Counted from the stretch's first letter, positions 35,152 through 44,375 are shown. The stretch: 64,000 nt of DNA from Streptomyces griseoaurantiacus (GCA_014656015.1 BNBP01000001.1:62001-126000), one strand, 5' to 3'. Program-made: numbers and translations. Notes: generated from the letters alone by a model not told the origin.

Positions 35152-36384
35152 ATGGACTTCGGCACCCGTGACACGCACGACGGCCCGCGGCGGCCCGGGG
35201 ACACCCCCCGCCCCGTCTCCTTCCCCGTCCGGTCCCCGGACACCGAGGCGGTGCACGCCGGGCGCGAGGATCTCGCCGCCCTCGGGCTGCACGCCCCGCC
35301 GATCGACCTGTCCACCACCTACCCCAGCGCCGACAGCCGGGGCGAGGCCGCCCGCATCGACGCCTTCGCCGCCGAGGGCGCGGAGCCGGAGGGGCCGCCG
35401 GTGTACGGGCGGCTCGGCAACCCCACCGTCGCCCGGTTCGAACAGGCGCTCGCCCGGCTGGAGGGGACCGAGAGCGCGGTCGCCTTCGCCACCGGGATGG
35501 CCGCGCTCAGCGCCGTGCTGCTGGCCCGGGGCGCGGCAGGGCTGCGGCACGTCGTCGCCGTGCGGCCGCTGTACGGCTGCAGCGACCACCTGCTCACCGC
35601 CGGGCTGCTCGGCTCCGAGGTCACCTGGACCGACCCGGCCGGCATCGAGGACGCGCTGCGCCCCGACACCGGGCTGGTGATGATCGAGACCCCGGCCAAC
35701 CCGACGCTCGCCGAGGCCGATCTGCGGGCCGTCGCCCACGCCTGCGGTTCGGTGCCGCTGCTCGTCGACAACACCTTCGCCACGCCCGTCCTGCAGCGGC
35801 CCGCCGCGCACGGGGCGCGGCTCGTGCTGCACAGCGCGACCAAGTACCTCGGCGGGCACGGTGACGTGATGGGCGGGGTCGTCGCCTGCGACGAGGAGTC
35901 CGCGCGGCGGCTGCGGCAGATCCGGTTCGCCACCGGGGGCGTCCTGCATCCGCTGGCCGGCTACCTGCTGCTGCGGGGTCTGTCCACGCTCCCGGTGCGG
36001 GTGCGGGCGGCCTCCGCCACCGCCGCGGAACTGGCCCGGCGGCTCGCCGCCGACTCGCGCGTGGCCCGGGTCCGCTATCCGCGGATCGGTGGCGCCATGA
36101 TCGCCTTCGAGACCCACGGCGACCCGCACGAGGTGATCGCCGGGGTCCGGCTGATCACTCCCGCGGTGAGCCTGGGCAGCGTGGACACCCTCATCCAGCA
36201 TCCGGCCTCGATCAGCCACCGCATCGTCGACGCGGGGGACCGCCGGGACGCCGGCGTCACCGACCGGCTGCTGAGGCTTTCGGTCGGCCTGGAGGACGTC
36301 GAGGACCTGTGGGCCGACCTGGACGGGGCGCTGGGCTCCGCGCGGGCCGAGCGCGTGGGAGTGACGCGCGACGCCGTGGGGTGA
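35152..36384 (+). CDS. PLP-dependent trans-sulfuration enzyme (methionine gamma-lyase/cystathionine gamma-synthase type)
   Basis: A 410-residue Cys/Met metabolism enzyme. VYGRLGNPTVARFEQALARL with FATGMAALSAVLLA binds the cofactor phosphate, and the PLP lysine is in LVLHSATKYLGGHGDVMGG. The final AVSLGSVDTLIQHPASISH with LRLSVGLEDVEDLWADLDGA gives the carboxylate-binding serine and arginine. Members include methionine gamma-lyase, cystathionine gamma-lyase and gamma-synthase. The Tyr and Cys that discriminate them cannot be judged safely by eye. The divergent Lrp regulator suggests amino-acid breakdown, hence methionine gamma-lyase is my first guess. Confidence 0.9.
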   Translation: MDFGTRDTHDGPRRPGDTPRPVSFPVRSPDTEAVHAGREDLAALGLHAPPIDLSTTYPSADSRGEAARIDAFAAEGAEPEGPPVYGRLGNPTVARFEQALARLEGTESAVAFATGMAALSAVLLARGAAGLRHVVAVRPLYGCSDHLLTAGLLGSEVTWTDPAGIEDALRPDTGLVMIETPANPTLAEADLRAVAHACGSVPLLVDNTFATPVLQRPAAHGARLVLHSATKYLGGHGDVMGGVVACDEESARRLRQIRFATGGVLHPLAGYLLLRGLSTLPVRVRAASATAAELARRLAADSRVARVRYPRIGGAMIAFETHGDPHEVIAGVRLITPAVSLGSVDTLIQHPASISHRIVDAGDRRDAGVTDRLLRLSVGLEDVEDLWADLDGALGSARAERVGVTRDAVG

Positions 36385-36510
36385 GGGGCGCCGGTGGCGT
36401 GCGGGGCCGGAGGTGTGCGGCGCCGGGTGGTGTGCCGGGACGGTGGTGTGCGGCGCCGCGCGCGTCGTGGGGCGTCGTTCCGACGATTCCCCCGACGCGC
36501 CCGTCCTGCC

Positions 36511-36600
36511 CGGTCAGCGTCCGTCCTACCGGTCAGCGTCCGTCCCACCCGTCAGTGCCCGTCCCACCCGGTCAGCGCCCCGCCCTGGTCGGTCAGTGCC
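36511..36600 (+). repeat. About four copies of a 20-bp GGTCAGCGTCCGTCC repeat
   Basis: GGTCAGCGTCCGTCCTACC, GGTCAGCGTCCGTCCCACC and two more diverged copies (GTCAGTGCCCGTCCCACCC; GGTCAGCGCCCCGCC) lie head to tail in the gap after the trans-sulfuration gene and reach the 3' end of the GNAT gene, whose stop is at 36593. Confidence 0.65.
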
Positions 36601-38029
36601 GTCCGGCCCCGTCGGCGTGGGCGGCCCCGGTGCTGTCGGGGGCGGGTGCCGGTGCCGGCGCGAGGCGGGCGGTGACGACGAGGGTGCCCTCCTCGATCTG
36701 GTAGTCGAGGGGCAGGCCCAGCCCGCGCATCGCCGCGACCATCCCGGTGTTGGACGCCTGGGTCACCGCGTACACGCTCTCGCAGCCCGCCTCCACCGCC
36801 ATCGCCACGAGCCGGCCCAGGAGTTGGGCGCCGACGCCCCGCCGCTGCCAGGCGTCCTCCACGAGCAGCGCGACCTCCGTCTCGTCGCCGTCCCACAGCA
36901 GATGACCGATGCCCACTATCCGGCCCGACGCGGTCCGCGCCGCGAGCGTGCGCCCGAACCGGGGGCTGAGCAGGTGGTCGAGGTAGCGGTCGACGTCGCC
37001 CACCGGACCGTGGTAGCGCATCCGGAGCGTGTGCGCCGAGCAGCGTTCGTGCATCGCCCGGGCCGCCTCCAGATCGGACCCGTCGGCCCGGCGCACGGTG
37101 ATCGCGTCGCCCCCGGGCAGGGTGAGCACGTCCTGTCCGCCCGGCATCCGCGGGCCGAGCCGCGCGTCCAGTTCGACCAGGGCGCGGGCCCGCGCGAACT
37201 CCGTCGGGGTGAACGGGGGGAACGGCCGCTCCACCGTGATCACACCGCCCTCCGGAGCCCGCAGCCGCATGACGGTGTCCTCCAGGGCGCCCTCGACCGG
37301 TGTCACGTCCCCGGTGCGTCCCGCGGCTCCGGCGGGCAGCGAGCGGATGGTGCAACGGCCCAGCAACTGCCGCAGCGCCAGCGGAAGTTCCGCCGCGTCC
37401 AGGGCCGTGCGGGTGGCGAGGGAGAGGACGCGGGTGGGCGCGTCCACCAGATCGTGGGCGTCGGCCCGCTCGATCCAGGTGTCGGTGCCGCCGGCGCCCG
37501 CCACGGAGCGGGTGATCCCGGCGCCGGTCAGCCCGGCGGGGCCCCGCAGCAGGAACTCGTCGACGACGCCCTCGGCCAGCGGGTGCGTCTGCAGGCTCAG
37601 GATGTCGACGCGGTGCGCGGCGAGCGCGGCGCACAGCGCGGCGAGCGCGCCCGGCTCGTCCCGCACCGTCGTCCGCATCCGCCACAGCGTGGCCGCGCCG
37701 ACGGCCTCGGCGACCGCGTCGGACTCGGACGGCCCGGCGTTCTCCGCGGCGGCGGAGGGCCGGGCGCCGGTATCCGCCCCGGGCGGGGCGTGACCGTGCC
37801 GGCGTGCCCACCACACGTGGAAGACGGCGGTGGCGACCAGGCCCACGGCGGAGCAGACGAGCAGCATCGGCCCGTCGGGCCCGTGTCCGACGGTGTTCGC
37901 GACGGCGTCGGCCACGGCGACCGCCGTGAACAGCGCCGCCAGTTCGACGAGATCCCGCCGCCAGTGGTGGACGGGGCGCCCGTTGCGGGCACGGGTGGTC
38001 TTCGGCAGGTGCGACGGGTCCGGTGTCAT
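36593..38029 (-). CDS. Membrane-ACT-GNAT fusion acetyltransferase
   Basis: A 478-residue multidomain protein starting at ATG 38029. Two transmembrane segments (about 28-75: LVELAALFTAVAVADAVANT; LLVCSAVGLVATAVFHVWWA) are followed by an ACT-like domain (about 118-230: RTTVRDEPGALAALCAALAA) and a C-terminal GNAT fold (about 315-445: RRADGSDLEAARAMHERCSA; VALLVEDAWQRRGVGAQLLG). The R/Q-x-x-G-x-G/A motif that binds acetyl-CoA is present. ACT domains bind amino acids, so this looks like a membrane-tethered amino-acid-responsive acetyltransferase. The substrate may be a protein lysine, as in actinobacterial ACT-GNAT and cAMP-GNAT proteins, or a small molecule. Confidence 0.85.
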   Translation of the reverse strand: MTPDPSHLPKTTRARNGRPVHHWRRDLVELAALFTAVAVADAVANTVGHGPDGPMLLVCSAVGLVATAVFHVWWARRHGHAPPGADTGARPSAAAENAGPSESDAVAEAVGAATLWRMRTTVRDEPGALAALCAALAAHRVDILSLQTHPLAEGVVDEFLLRGPAGLTGAGITRSVAGAGGTDTWIERADAHDLVDAPTRVLSLATRTALDAAELPLALRQLLGRCTIRSLPAGAAGRTGDVTPVEGALEDTVMRLRAPEGGVITVERPFPPFTPTEFARARALVELDARLGPRMPGGQDVLTLPGGDAITVRRADGSDLEAARAMHERCSAHTLRMRYHGPVGDVDRYLDHLLSPRFGRTLAARTASGRIVGIGHLLWDGDETEVALLVEDAWQRRGVGAQLLGRLVAMAVEAGCESVYAVTQASNTGMVAAMRGLGLPLDYQIEEGTLVVTARLAPAPAPAPDSTGAAHADGAGRH

Positions 38030-38218
38030 GGCACCACTGTGGAGGAAGTGTGTTGCCTGATCACGAACGCTTTGTGACTGTGCGGTAAAGCGGTCGATCC
38101 GCCCCCTTTTCCGCACCCACGACGACCGCAACCGACCGCCGCGCGCCGGGGGATGACTCCGACGCGCGACGTGAGCCCCGAGACTACGCGAGCTGCCACC
38201 AAGCCGGGCGGGGAGGCG

Positions 38219-39805
38219 TCACTGACCCACCCGCCCCGGCTGCAGCACCCGGGTGAAAAGCACCGTGCCGTCCTGTTCGCGCAGCCGCACCGTCAACTCC
38301 CCGCTGCCGCCGTCGATGTCGACCTCGCCGAAGAACTGGTAGCCCTGCGCGGGCGACACGTTGGAGGCGGTGGGCGCCTTCACGAACACCCGCTCGGGGC
38401 CGAACGTGCCGTCCAGCGCGCTCGCCGGGAAGGCGCCCGCGTTGAGAGGGCCCGAGACGAACTCCCAGAACGGCTCGAAGTCGGTGAACGCCGCTCGCGA
38501 GGGCTGGTAGTGCTGCGCCGAGGTGTGGTGCACGTCCGCCGTAAGCCACACCGTGCCGGTGATCCGCCGGTGCTTGACGAACCGCAGCAGCTCCGCGATC
38601 TGCAGTTCCCGGCCGAGGGGCCGGCCGGGATCGCCCTGCGCCACCGCCTCGAAGTTCGGCCGGCCCTCGGTCGTGTCCGGGACGACGAGGCCGAGCGGCA
38701 TGTCCGCGGCGATCACCTTCCACACCGCCCGTGACCGTGCCAGCTCCCTCTTGAGCCAGGCCAGTTGCTCGGCGCCGAGGATGCCGACCGGGTCGGAGGC
38801 CTGGGTGCCGGGGGAGTTGGCGTCGCGGTAGGTGCGCATGTCGAGGACGAAGACGTCGAGCAGCGGGCCGTGCCGCATCACCCGGTACACCCGGCCGTTC
38901 CGGTCGCCCGGCGGGAGCGTGGAGATCGGGAAGTACTCGCTGAACGCGCGGCGGGCGCGGGCGGCGAGCACGTCGAGGCGCTTCTCCCGGTAGGCGGTCA
39001 CCGAGTCGGCGATCACCTCGCCCGGATACCAGTTGTTGCGCACCTCGTGGTCGTCCCACTGGACGATCGAGGGCACCTGGGCGTTGAACCGGCGCAGGTT
39101 GTCGTCCAGCAGGTTGTAGCGGAAGTTGCCCCGGTACTCGGCCAGGGTCTCCGCGACCTTCGACTTCTCCTCCGTGGTGACGTTCCGCCAGGTGGAGCCG
39201 TCCGGGAGGGCGGCGGTGGCGGAGATCGGGCCGTCGGCGTAGATGCTGTCGCCGCTGCACAGGAAGAAGTCCGGGTCCAGCCTCGCCATCGCGTCGTAGA
39301 TGCGGTAGCCGCCCAGGTCGGGGTTGATGCCCCAGCCCTGGCCCGCGAGGTCGCCCGACCACAGGAACCGCACGCCACGGCGGCGGCCCGCCGGGGTGGT
39401 GCGGAAGGTGCCGGTCACCGGCTCGCCGGTGCGGCGCGGATCGTCCGGGTCGGCGAGCAGCACCCGGTAGTGGATCTGCTCGCCGGCGGGAAGCCCGTGC
39501 AGCCGGGTGGTGCCGGTGAGGTCGGTGCCGGGACCAAGAAGCGGGCCGTGCCATCTGCGCGCCTGGCGGAAGGACTCGGTGGCGGCGGTCTCGACGATCA
39601 TGCGCGCCGGACGGTCCGAACGGACCCAGACCAGCCCGGAGTGGGCGGTGACGTCCCCGGCCTGGACGCCCCAGGGGGCCGCCGGGCGCCCGGACCGGGC
39701 GAAGGCCGGCGCCGCGCCGAGCGTGGTGGGCAGGGTGACGGCGGCGGACGCGGCGAGCGCGCCGCGCAGCACGCTGCGGCGGGCCGGTGACGGCGGATGT
39801 GACAT
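38219..39805 (-). CDS. phoD: Tat-exported alkaline phosphatase D
   Basis: A 528-residue secreted phosphodiesterase/phosphomonoesterase. The signal peptide has the twin-arginine motif (SPARRSVLRGALAAS) then a hydrophobic core ending near AFARSG. PhoD motifs follow: FLCSGDSIYADGPI, VQWDDHEVRNNWYPG, LDMRTYRDANSPG and WLTADVHHTSAQHYQ, which provide the Fe3+/Ca2+ ligands. It releases phosphate from organic phosphates and teichoic acids outside the cell. CCCGGGAGGGA before the ATG is a strong ribosome site. Two PHO-box units lie about 100 bases upstream, so PhoR-PhoP induction on phosphate starvation is expected. Confidence 0.94.
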   Translation of the reverse strand: MSHPPSPARRSVLRGALAASAAVTLPTTLGAAPAFARSGRPAAPWGVQAGDVTAHSGLVWVRSDRPARMIVETAATESFRQARRWHGPLLGPGTDLTGTTRLHGLPAGEQIHYRVLLADPDDPRRTGEPVTGTFRTTPAGRRRGVRFLWSGDLAGQGWGINPDLGGYRIYDAMARLDPDFFLCSGDSIYADGPISATAALPDGSTWRNVTTEEKSKVAETLAEYRGNFRYNLLDDNLRRFNAQVPSIVQWDDHEVRNNWYPGEVIADSVTAYREKRLDVLAARARRAFSEYFPISTLPPGDRNGRVYRVMRHGPLLDVFVLDMRTYRDANSPGTQASDPVGILGAEQLAWLKRELARSRAVWKVIAADMPLGLVVPDTTEGRPNFEAVAQGDPGRPLGRELQIAELLRFVKHRRITGTVWLTADVHHTSAQHYQPSRAAFTDFEPFWEFVSGPLNAGAFPASALDGTFGPERVFVKAPTASNVSPAQGYQFFGEVDIDGGSGELTVRLREQDGTVLFTRVLQPGRVGQ

Positions 39806-39902
39806 GACGGGTCCCTCCCGGGGCGGCGCTCGGCCGAGGGTGACGGCCGACGGGTGATCGGTGACGGGCGACGGGCCCCACACCTACCGGCCGCCCACGG
39901 CG

Positions 39903-39924
39903 CCCGTGCGAACACCGGATGAAC
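39903..39924 (-). promoter_or_regulatory. PHO box: two 11-bp direct repeat units upstream of phoD
   Basis: On the minus strand GTTCATCCGGT is followed directly by GTTCGCACGGG, two 11-base units in tandem. Streptomyces PhoP sites are tandem 11-mers with a conserved GTTCA-type head. The site ends 98 bases before the phoD start codon, where an activator would bind. The second unit is weaker (GTTCG). Confidence 0.7.
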
Positions 39925-40067
39925 AACGGGGCGAGCCCACCCCTTCGGAGGCGCGGCGCCCCATCCCGCTCACCAGGCTTCTGCCTCGCCCCCCGCTCAC
40001 CTGCCTGTCCGTGGGCGTGCGGAGACCCGGGCCGCACTCCCCGGCGACAGCCCCGGGCGCCCGTGCC

Positions 40068-40895
40068 TCAGCGGCTGCCGTCGAGCAGGACGCGGGCGAC
40101 CAGCGCGGGGTCGTCGTTCATGGGGACGTGGCCGCAGCCCGGCAGCCGCACCAGCCGGGCGCCGGGAATGATCTGCTTGGCCCGCACGCCCTGCCGGCGG
40201 ACCAGCAGCCGGTCCTTGGTGCCCCAGGCCACGGTCACGGGCAGGTCGGGGATGTCCTCCGTGAACTGCACGGTGGTGCCGGCCCGCAGGGTCTCGGCGA
40301 AGCCCTCGGCGCGGGCCAGGGCGAGAGTCTCGGCGACGACGGCCTCGGGTGAACGGCGGGCGGGGCGGGCGTAGATGCTGCTGGTGAGCACCGTGCGCCC
40401 GGCCGCCGAACGGGACAGCCGCTCCACCACGGGCAGCGGCAGGCCCCGCGCCGCCTGGCGCATCGCCGTCAGGATCCCGAAGGCGTACCGCCGTTCGACC
40501 GGCGTCCAGAACCCGGCGGGGGACAGCGCGGTGACGGACCGCACCCGCTTCTCCCGGCCCAGTTCCAGGGCGAGCAGACCGCCCAGGGAGTTCCCGGCGA
40601 CGTGCGGACGGTCGATCCCGAGGGTGTCGCAGAGCGCGCCGAGCGCGGTGTTCATGGTCGGCAGGTCGTGGCGCAGCCCGTCCGGGAGCGGCGCGGACGC
40701 ACCGAAGCCGGGCAGGTCGACGGCGATCACGTCCCGTTCGGTGGCCAGGATGTCGACGACCGGGTCCCAGACCTGCCGGTGGTGCCCGATGCCGTGCAGC
40801 AGCAGGAGCGGCTCACCGGTGCCCACGCGTGCGTAGGAGAGGGTGAGAGTGCGCGGACCGTGCGGGGAGGGGACGTCGAAGGACACCGTGGCCAT
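40068..40895 (-). CDS. Alpha/beta-hydrolase
   Basis: A 275-residue alpha/beta-hydrolase-fold protein. The oxyanion loop LLLLHGIGHHRQVWDPV, nucleophile elbow HVAGNSLGGLLALELG (Ser in GNSLGG), acid near VTVAWGTKDRLLV and catalytic His in LPGCGHVPMNDDP are all present. Typical roles are ester, epoxide or C-C bond hydrolysis. Gene context gives no substrate. It starts at ATG 40895. Confidence 0.9.
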   Translation of the reverse strand: MATVSFDVPSPHGPRTLTLSYARVGTGEPLLLLHGIGHHRQVWDPVVDILATERDVIAVDLPGFGASAPLPDGLRHDLPTMNTALGALCDTLGIDRPHVAGNSLGGLLALELGREKRVRSVTALSPAGFWTPVERRYAFGILTAMRQAARGLPLPVVERLSRSAAGRTVLTSSIYARPARRSPEAVVAETLALARAEGFAETLRAGTTVQFTEDIPDLPVTVAWGTKDRLLVRRQGVRAKQIIPGARLVRLPGCGHVPMNDDPALVARVLLDGSR

Positions 40896-41382
40896 GCTGC
40901 TGCTCCTCGTCTGTGGCGATGGTGGCGGACCTCTCCTAGACAGCTTGTCAGCAACGGCTACCGGCGGGTAGTCCCCGGTTGGCGAGAACCGGGCGCAACC
41001 ACCGGCGATGTCCGGTCACTCGTACGAGACCGCCTGGACACGTTGGGTGGCGACACGGTGGGATGGGCGCGTGCCGCCGGGGTTCGGGACCGGAATCCGC
41101 GGGGCGGTTCTCGAGGGGGCGGGGGGACCGGGAGGGCGTCGATCACGTCTTCCCGGATGACACGGACGTCCGGCGTGGAGGTCCGGTACGGGGTGCCGGC
41201 GCGGAGTTCCGGCGTGGGTGTCCGGCGTGCCGTACTGGGCGTATGCCTCCGGGATTTTCCCGCGTTGCCCGATTGGTCTTGACCAAGGGTGGGGACCGTT
41301 TTATGGTCCAGAGAAGTGCAACAACCTTTAATAAACAAGGGCGCCAAAACGCCGCCGGGTCACGGCGAATGCGGAGGACAGG
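40896..41382. promoter_or_regulatory. gntR promoter region with operator over the -35
   Basis: The 487-base gap lies between the divergent hydrolase and gntR genes. At its right end TTGGTC-TT-GACCAA (41273-41286) is a dyad of the TGGTCTAGACCA class recognised by HutC-type GntR regulators such as DasR. It overlaps a -35 box TTGACC (41279-41284), 17 bases before a -10-like TATGGT (41302-41307). A further half-like ATGGTCCAGA follows at 41303. GGAGGACAG precedes the gntR start. The rest of the gap shows no gene. Confidence 0.65.
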
Positions 41383-42144
41383 GTGGGGACCACGCAGCTG
41401 GAGACGGTGCCGGAACCGAAGTACTGGCATCTCAAGAACGTGCTCACGGAGGCGCTCGACTCGGAGTTCTCGGTGGGCGAGATCCTGCCGAACGAGCGTG
41501 ATCTGGCAGCCCGTTACGGCGTCGCCCGGGCGACCCTGCGGCAGGCACTGGAACAGCTCGAACTGGAGGGCAGACTGCAGCGCCGCCGCGGTGTCGGCAC
41601 GACCGTCGCGCCGCCGCGCATGGGGGTGGCCGTCGGCTCCGAGGAACAGACCTGGCCCGGCGAGGGCGACGACGCCTGGCAGGCCGCGGACTGCCAGGCG
41701 GCACCCGCGCCGCCCGCCGTGACGGAACTGCTGGAGACCGGCCGTGAGGAGGACGTGCACACGGTGCGGCGCACCCGCGTCTCCCACGGCCAGCCCGTCG
41801 CCGCCGAACTGCTCTACGTACCCGACGCCTCCGTACCCGACCTGTCGGGCATCGACGCCCCCTCCGGTGCGGCCCGCGCCCGTGCGGTGCTGCGCGAGTT
41901 GCACCGGCTGGAACTGGAGGGCGAGTACCGCGCGGTGGAGCTCGGCTCGGCGAGCGCGGAGGACGCGAAGGAACTCGACCGGCTGCCGGGCTCACCGGTC
42001 CTCGTCGTCACCACCCGCTTCTACGCCGGGGGCCGCACGGCGGCGGTGTCCGTGGCGACGTACCGGGCGGACACCTGCCGGCTGACCTTCGGCGACGCGG
42101 GGGGCGTCGAGATCGATCCCACGCCGGAACGCCGCGCCTCCTGA
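41383..42144 (+). CDS. GntR/HutC-family regulator with UTRA domain
   Basis: A 253-residue regulator. The winged HTH lies at about 15-80 (FSVGEILPNERDLAARYGVA; RATLRQALEQLELEGRLQRR) and the UTRA ligand domain at about 100-245 (HTVRRTRVSHGQPVAAELLY; SPVLVVTTRFYAGGRTAAVS). HutC-type proteins bind sugars, sugar phosphates or amino-acid metabolites. The start is GTG 41383 with a strong ribosome site. It likely controls itself through TTGGTC-TT-GACCAA. Its target beyond itself is uncertain; the ROK gene beside it suggests sugar control. Confidence 0.9.
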   Translation: MGTTQLETVPEPKYWHLKNVLTEALDSEFSVGEILPNERDLAARYGVARATLRQALEQLELEGRLQRRRGVGTTVAPPRMGVAVGSEEQTWPGEGDDAWQAADCQAAPAPPAVTELLETGREEDVHTVRRTRVSHGQPVAAELLYVPDASVPDLSGIDAPSGAARARAVLRELHRLELEGEYRAVELGSASAEDAKELDRLPGSPVLVVTTRFYAGGRTAAVSVATYRADTCRLTFGDAGGVEIDPTPERRAS

Positions 42145-42397
42145 CGCCTGCGGACGATCCCGGGATCCTCGCGGGGTCCTGCGCGGTGCGCCGCGCAGGG
42201 CTCCCCCGAGGGTCCTGCCGCGTCTCAGGCGTCCCACGGGACGGCGTCCCGCAGGGAGGCTTTGGGGGGCATCCTCAAGGGGGCGTCTCCGGGCGGCGGT
42301 GGCCGCGCGTGGCCGGAGGGAGGCAGGGGCGGGGGCCGGGGACGGCGGCGGGTCCCCGGGAGCGGTGTGACACCCCCACCCGAGTTCCGGACCGCGC

Positions 42398-43555
42398 TCA
42401 GTGGCGGGACGTCACCGTCCCCTCCACCGCGAACAACTGCTCCTCCACGTGGTCCAGGGCCAGGCGCAACGCCCCCGTCGCCACCACCGCCTCCCCCACC
42501 TCCGACAACGCGACCTTCGGCGGCCGCAGGCAGTACCGCGCCAACTCCCGGCGCAAGGGCTCCAGCACCCCGTCCAGTCCGGCCGCCCAGCCCCCGATCA
42601 CGACCAGCTCCGGGTCGAGCGCCAGCGCCAGCGCCGCGACATCGTGCACCAACCGCTGCAGGAAGCGCTCCACCGCCTCCCGCGCCCGCGCGTCGCCCTC
42701 CCGCGCCAGCGCGAACACCTCGGCCACCGCCTGCTCGTCCAGCGGGTGCAAGGGCCGGCCCGTCGTCGACAGCAGTGTCTCCGGCGTCGCCTCACGGCCC
42801 AGCAGATGCAGCGCCCCGATCTCCCCGGCCGCACCCCCGAACCCCCGGTGCAGGCGCCCCCCGATCAGCGCACCCGCCCCGGGGCTCAGTCCCGCCAGTA
42901 CGAAGACCACGTCGTCGGACTCGGCGGCCGCGCCCTTCCAGTGCTCGCCCACCGCCGCCGCGTTCGCGTCGTTCTCCACCAGCACCGGGCACTTGAAGGA
43001 GCGGCTGAGCCGGTCGCCCAGCCTCAGGCCCGTCCACCCCGGCAGGGCCGTGCCCAGCCGCACCGTCCCGTCCGCCTCGACGATCCCGGGGCTGGCCACA
43101 CCGACCGCGCGCAGCGAGTCGCGCGCCACGCCCGCCCGGCGCAGCAGCTCGGCCACGGTGGTGCGCAGCCGCTCCAGCCGCTCGTCGGCCGGTGCCGTCT
43201 CCGAGACGTCCTTGGACAGTGTGCCCAGCTCCCGGCCGTCGAGGTCGGCGAGGACCGCCGTCACCCGGTGCGCTCCGACGTCCAGCCCCAGGAGGTGCCC
43301 TGCCTCCGCGCGGAACCGGTAGCGCCGCGCCGGCCGGCCCTGCCGCCGCGCGGCACCCTCCTCGGCCGCCGTCTCCACCACGAGCCCGGCCGCGATGAGC
43401 CCCTCGACGACACCCTCGACGGTCGGCCGGGACAGCCCCGTCACCCGGGTGACCTCGGTGAGCGTCGCGCAGTCGGTGGCACGCAAGGCGTGCAGCACCA
43501 CCGCGGAATTGATCCTTCGCAGCAGCGAGGGGTCCCCGCCGGTGAGCCGCCCCAA
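42398..43555 (-). CDS. ROK-family transcriptional regulator
   Basis: A 385-residue NagC/XylR-type repressor. An N-terminal HTH (about 10-70: SAVVLHALRATDCATLTEVT; GLSRPTVEGVVEGLIAAG) precedes the ROK sugar-kinase-like domain (GHLLGLDVGAHRVTAVLADL; RAVGVASPGIVEADGTV; VLVENDANAAAVGEHW). The usual ROK zinc-site cysteines (CxCGxxGC) are absent: the corresponding region reads GALHLLGREATPETLL, so this is a regulator lacking the classic metal motif. I start it at TTG 43555, seven bases after GGGAGGA; the longer reading has no family similarity. Confidence 0.88.
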   Translation of the reverse strand: MGRLTGGDPSLLRRINSAVVLHALRATDCATLTEVTRVTGLSRPTVEGVVEGLIAAGLVVETAAEEGAARRQGRPARRYRFRAEAGHLLGLDVGAHRVTAVLADLDGRELGTLSKDVSETAPADERLERLRTTVAELLRRAGVARDSLRAVGVASPGIVEADGTVRLGTALPGWTGLRLGDRLSRSFKCPVLVENDANAAAVGEHWKGAAAESDDVVFVLAGLSPGAGALIGGRLHRGFGGAAGEIGALHLLGREATPETLLSTTGRPLHPLDEQAVAEVFALAREGDARAREAVERFLQRLVHDVAALALALDPELVVIGGWAAGLDGVLEPLRRELARYCLRPPKVALSEVGEAVVATGALRLALDHVEEQLFAVEGTVTSRH

Positions 43556-43904
43556 CGTCCGTCCTCCCAGCTCGTGCGCGTGTGGGGCGGATCGTACTCG
43601 GCGCGGCCCGCCCCGGCGAGTGCGAACACCCCACCACCTCCGCTTCCGTTCATCCTCGTCGTGTCCTTCGTCATGGGCGGGGCTGCGGGCACCGCTCTCG
43701 TGGACTTCCTGCCCGACCACGCCGGACAGGTGGCACTCCACCGGCGATCCGAGGGAAGTCCCGGTCTCTGGTCGGGACTTGCGGTGACGGCGCTGTGGAC
43801 GGCCGCCGCGCTCGGGCCGGCCGGTGGAGCCTGGAGCGCCGGGACGCCTGAGAGGGCCGGCTGACGGCACGCCAACTGTCAGTGGCGGCGGGTTTACTGG
43901 AGGC
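43556..43904. other. Gap between ROK regulator and small hypothetical gene
   Basis: The 349-base divergent gap contains one weak plus-strand frame (ATG 43673 to 43864, 63 codons, with a possible hydrophobic stretch LWSGLAVTALWTAAALGPAG) that has no ribosome site and no recognised family. I do not list it as a gene. No clear palindrome is visible. Confidence 0.3.
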
Positions 43905-44342
43905 ATGAACATCGCCCGCCATGTCGCCCTCATCGAGGAGCTGTGCTTCCGCCCCTTCCCGGCGGAGTACGGCCCGTCGGACGTCGGCTTCGAGGGGCCG
44001 GGTCACCACGTGGCGGTCCTGGAGAGCGAGGACGGCGCGGCGGGGGATCCCGCGGCCTGGGCGGTGGCGGTGGAACGGCTGGAGAAGAACCGCGACGCCC
44101 TGTACGAGGCACTGGCCGAGCGCTGGGAGGAGGCCGATCCGTGGAACCTGCGGACGGTCCTGCTGCGCACGGCGCGCGAGGAGATACCCGAGCCGTGGGC
44201 CTGGCTCGCCGCCCGAGCCGGTGTGGCCTGGCTGTGGGAGGCGCGGGGCACCGGCCGCTGGGTCGCGGTCGCGGTCATCGGCCGGGACCCGGAGGACGAG
44301 CCCCGGCTGGTCGTGGTGGTCACGGAGACTGTCCCTCCGTGA
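43905..44342 (+). CDS. Small conserved hypothetical protein
   Basis: A 145-residue protein, start ATG 43905 with ACTGGAGG seven bases upstream. The sequence is mildly acidic, with a central helical EDGAAGDPAAWAVAVERLEK and tryptophan-rich DPWNLRTVLL and EPWAWLAARAGVAWLWEARG. It has no signal peptide or membrane helix. I do not recognise it. It is convergent with the uracil-DNA glycosylase gene. Confidence 0.7.
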   Translation: MNIARHVALIEELCFRPFPAEYGPSDVGFEGPGHHVAVLESEDGAAGDPAAWAVAVERLEKNRDALYEALAERWEEADPWNLRTVLLRTAREEIPEPWAWLAARAGVAWLWEARGTGRWVAVAVIGRDPEDEPRLVVVVTETVPP

Positions 44343-44375
44343 CCACCGGGGCGACGACCGGGACGACCACCGAGG

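Noticed and set aside
43673..43864. A 63-codon plus-strand frame between ROK and the small hypothetical gene
   Set aside because: There is no ribosome site and no family match; codon pattern is not better than antisense frames nearby.
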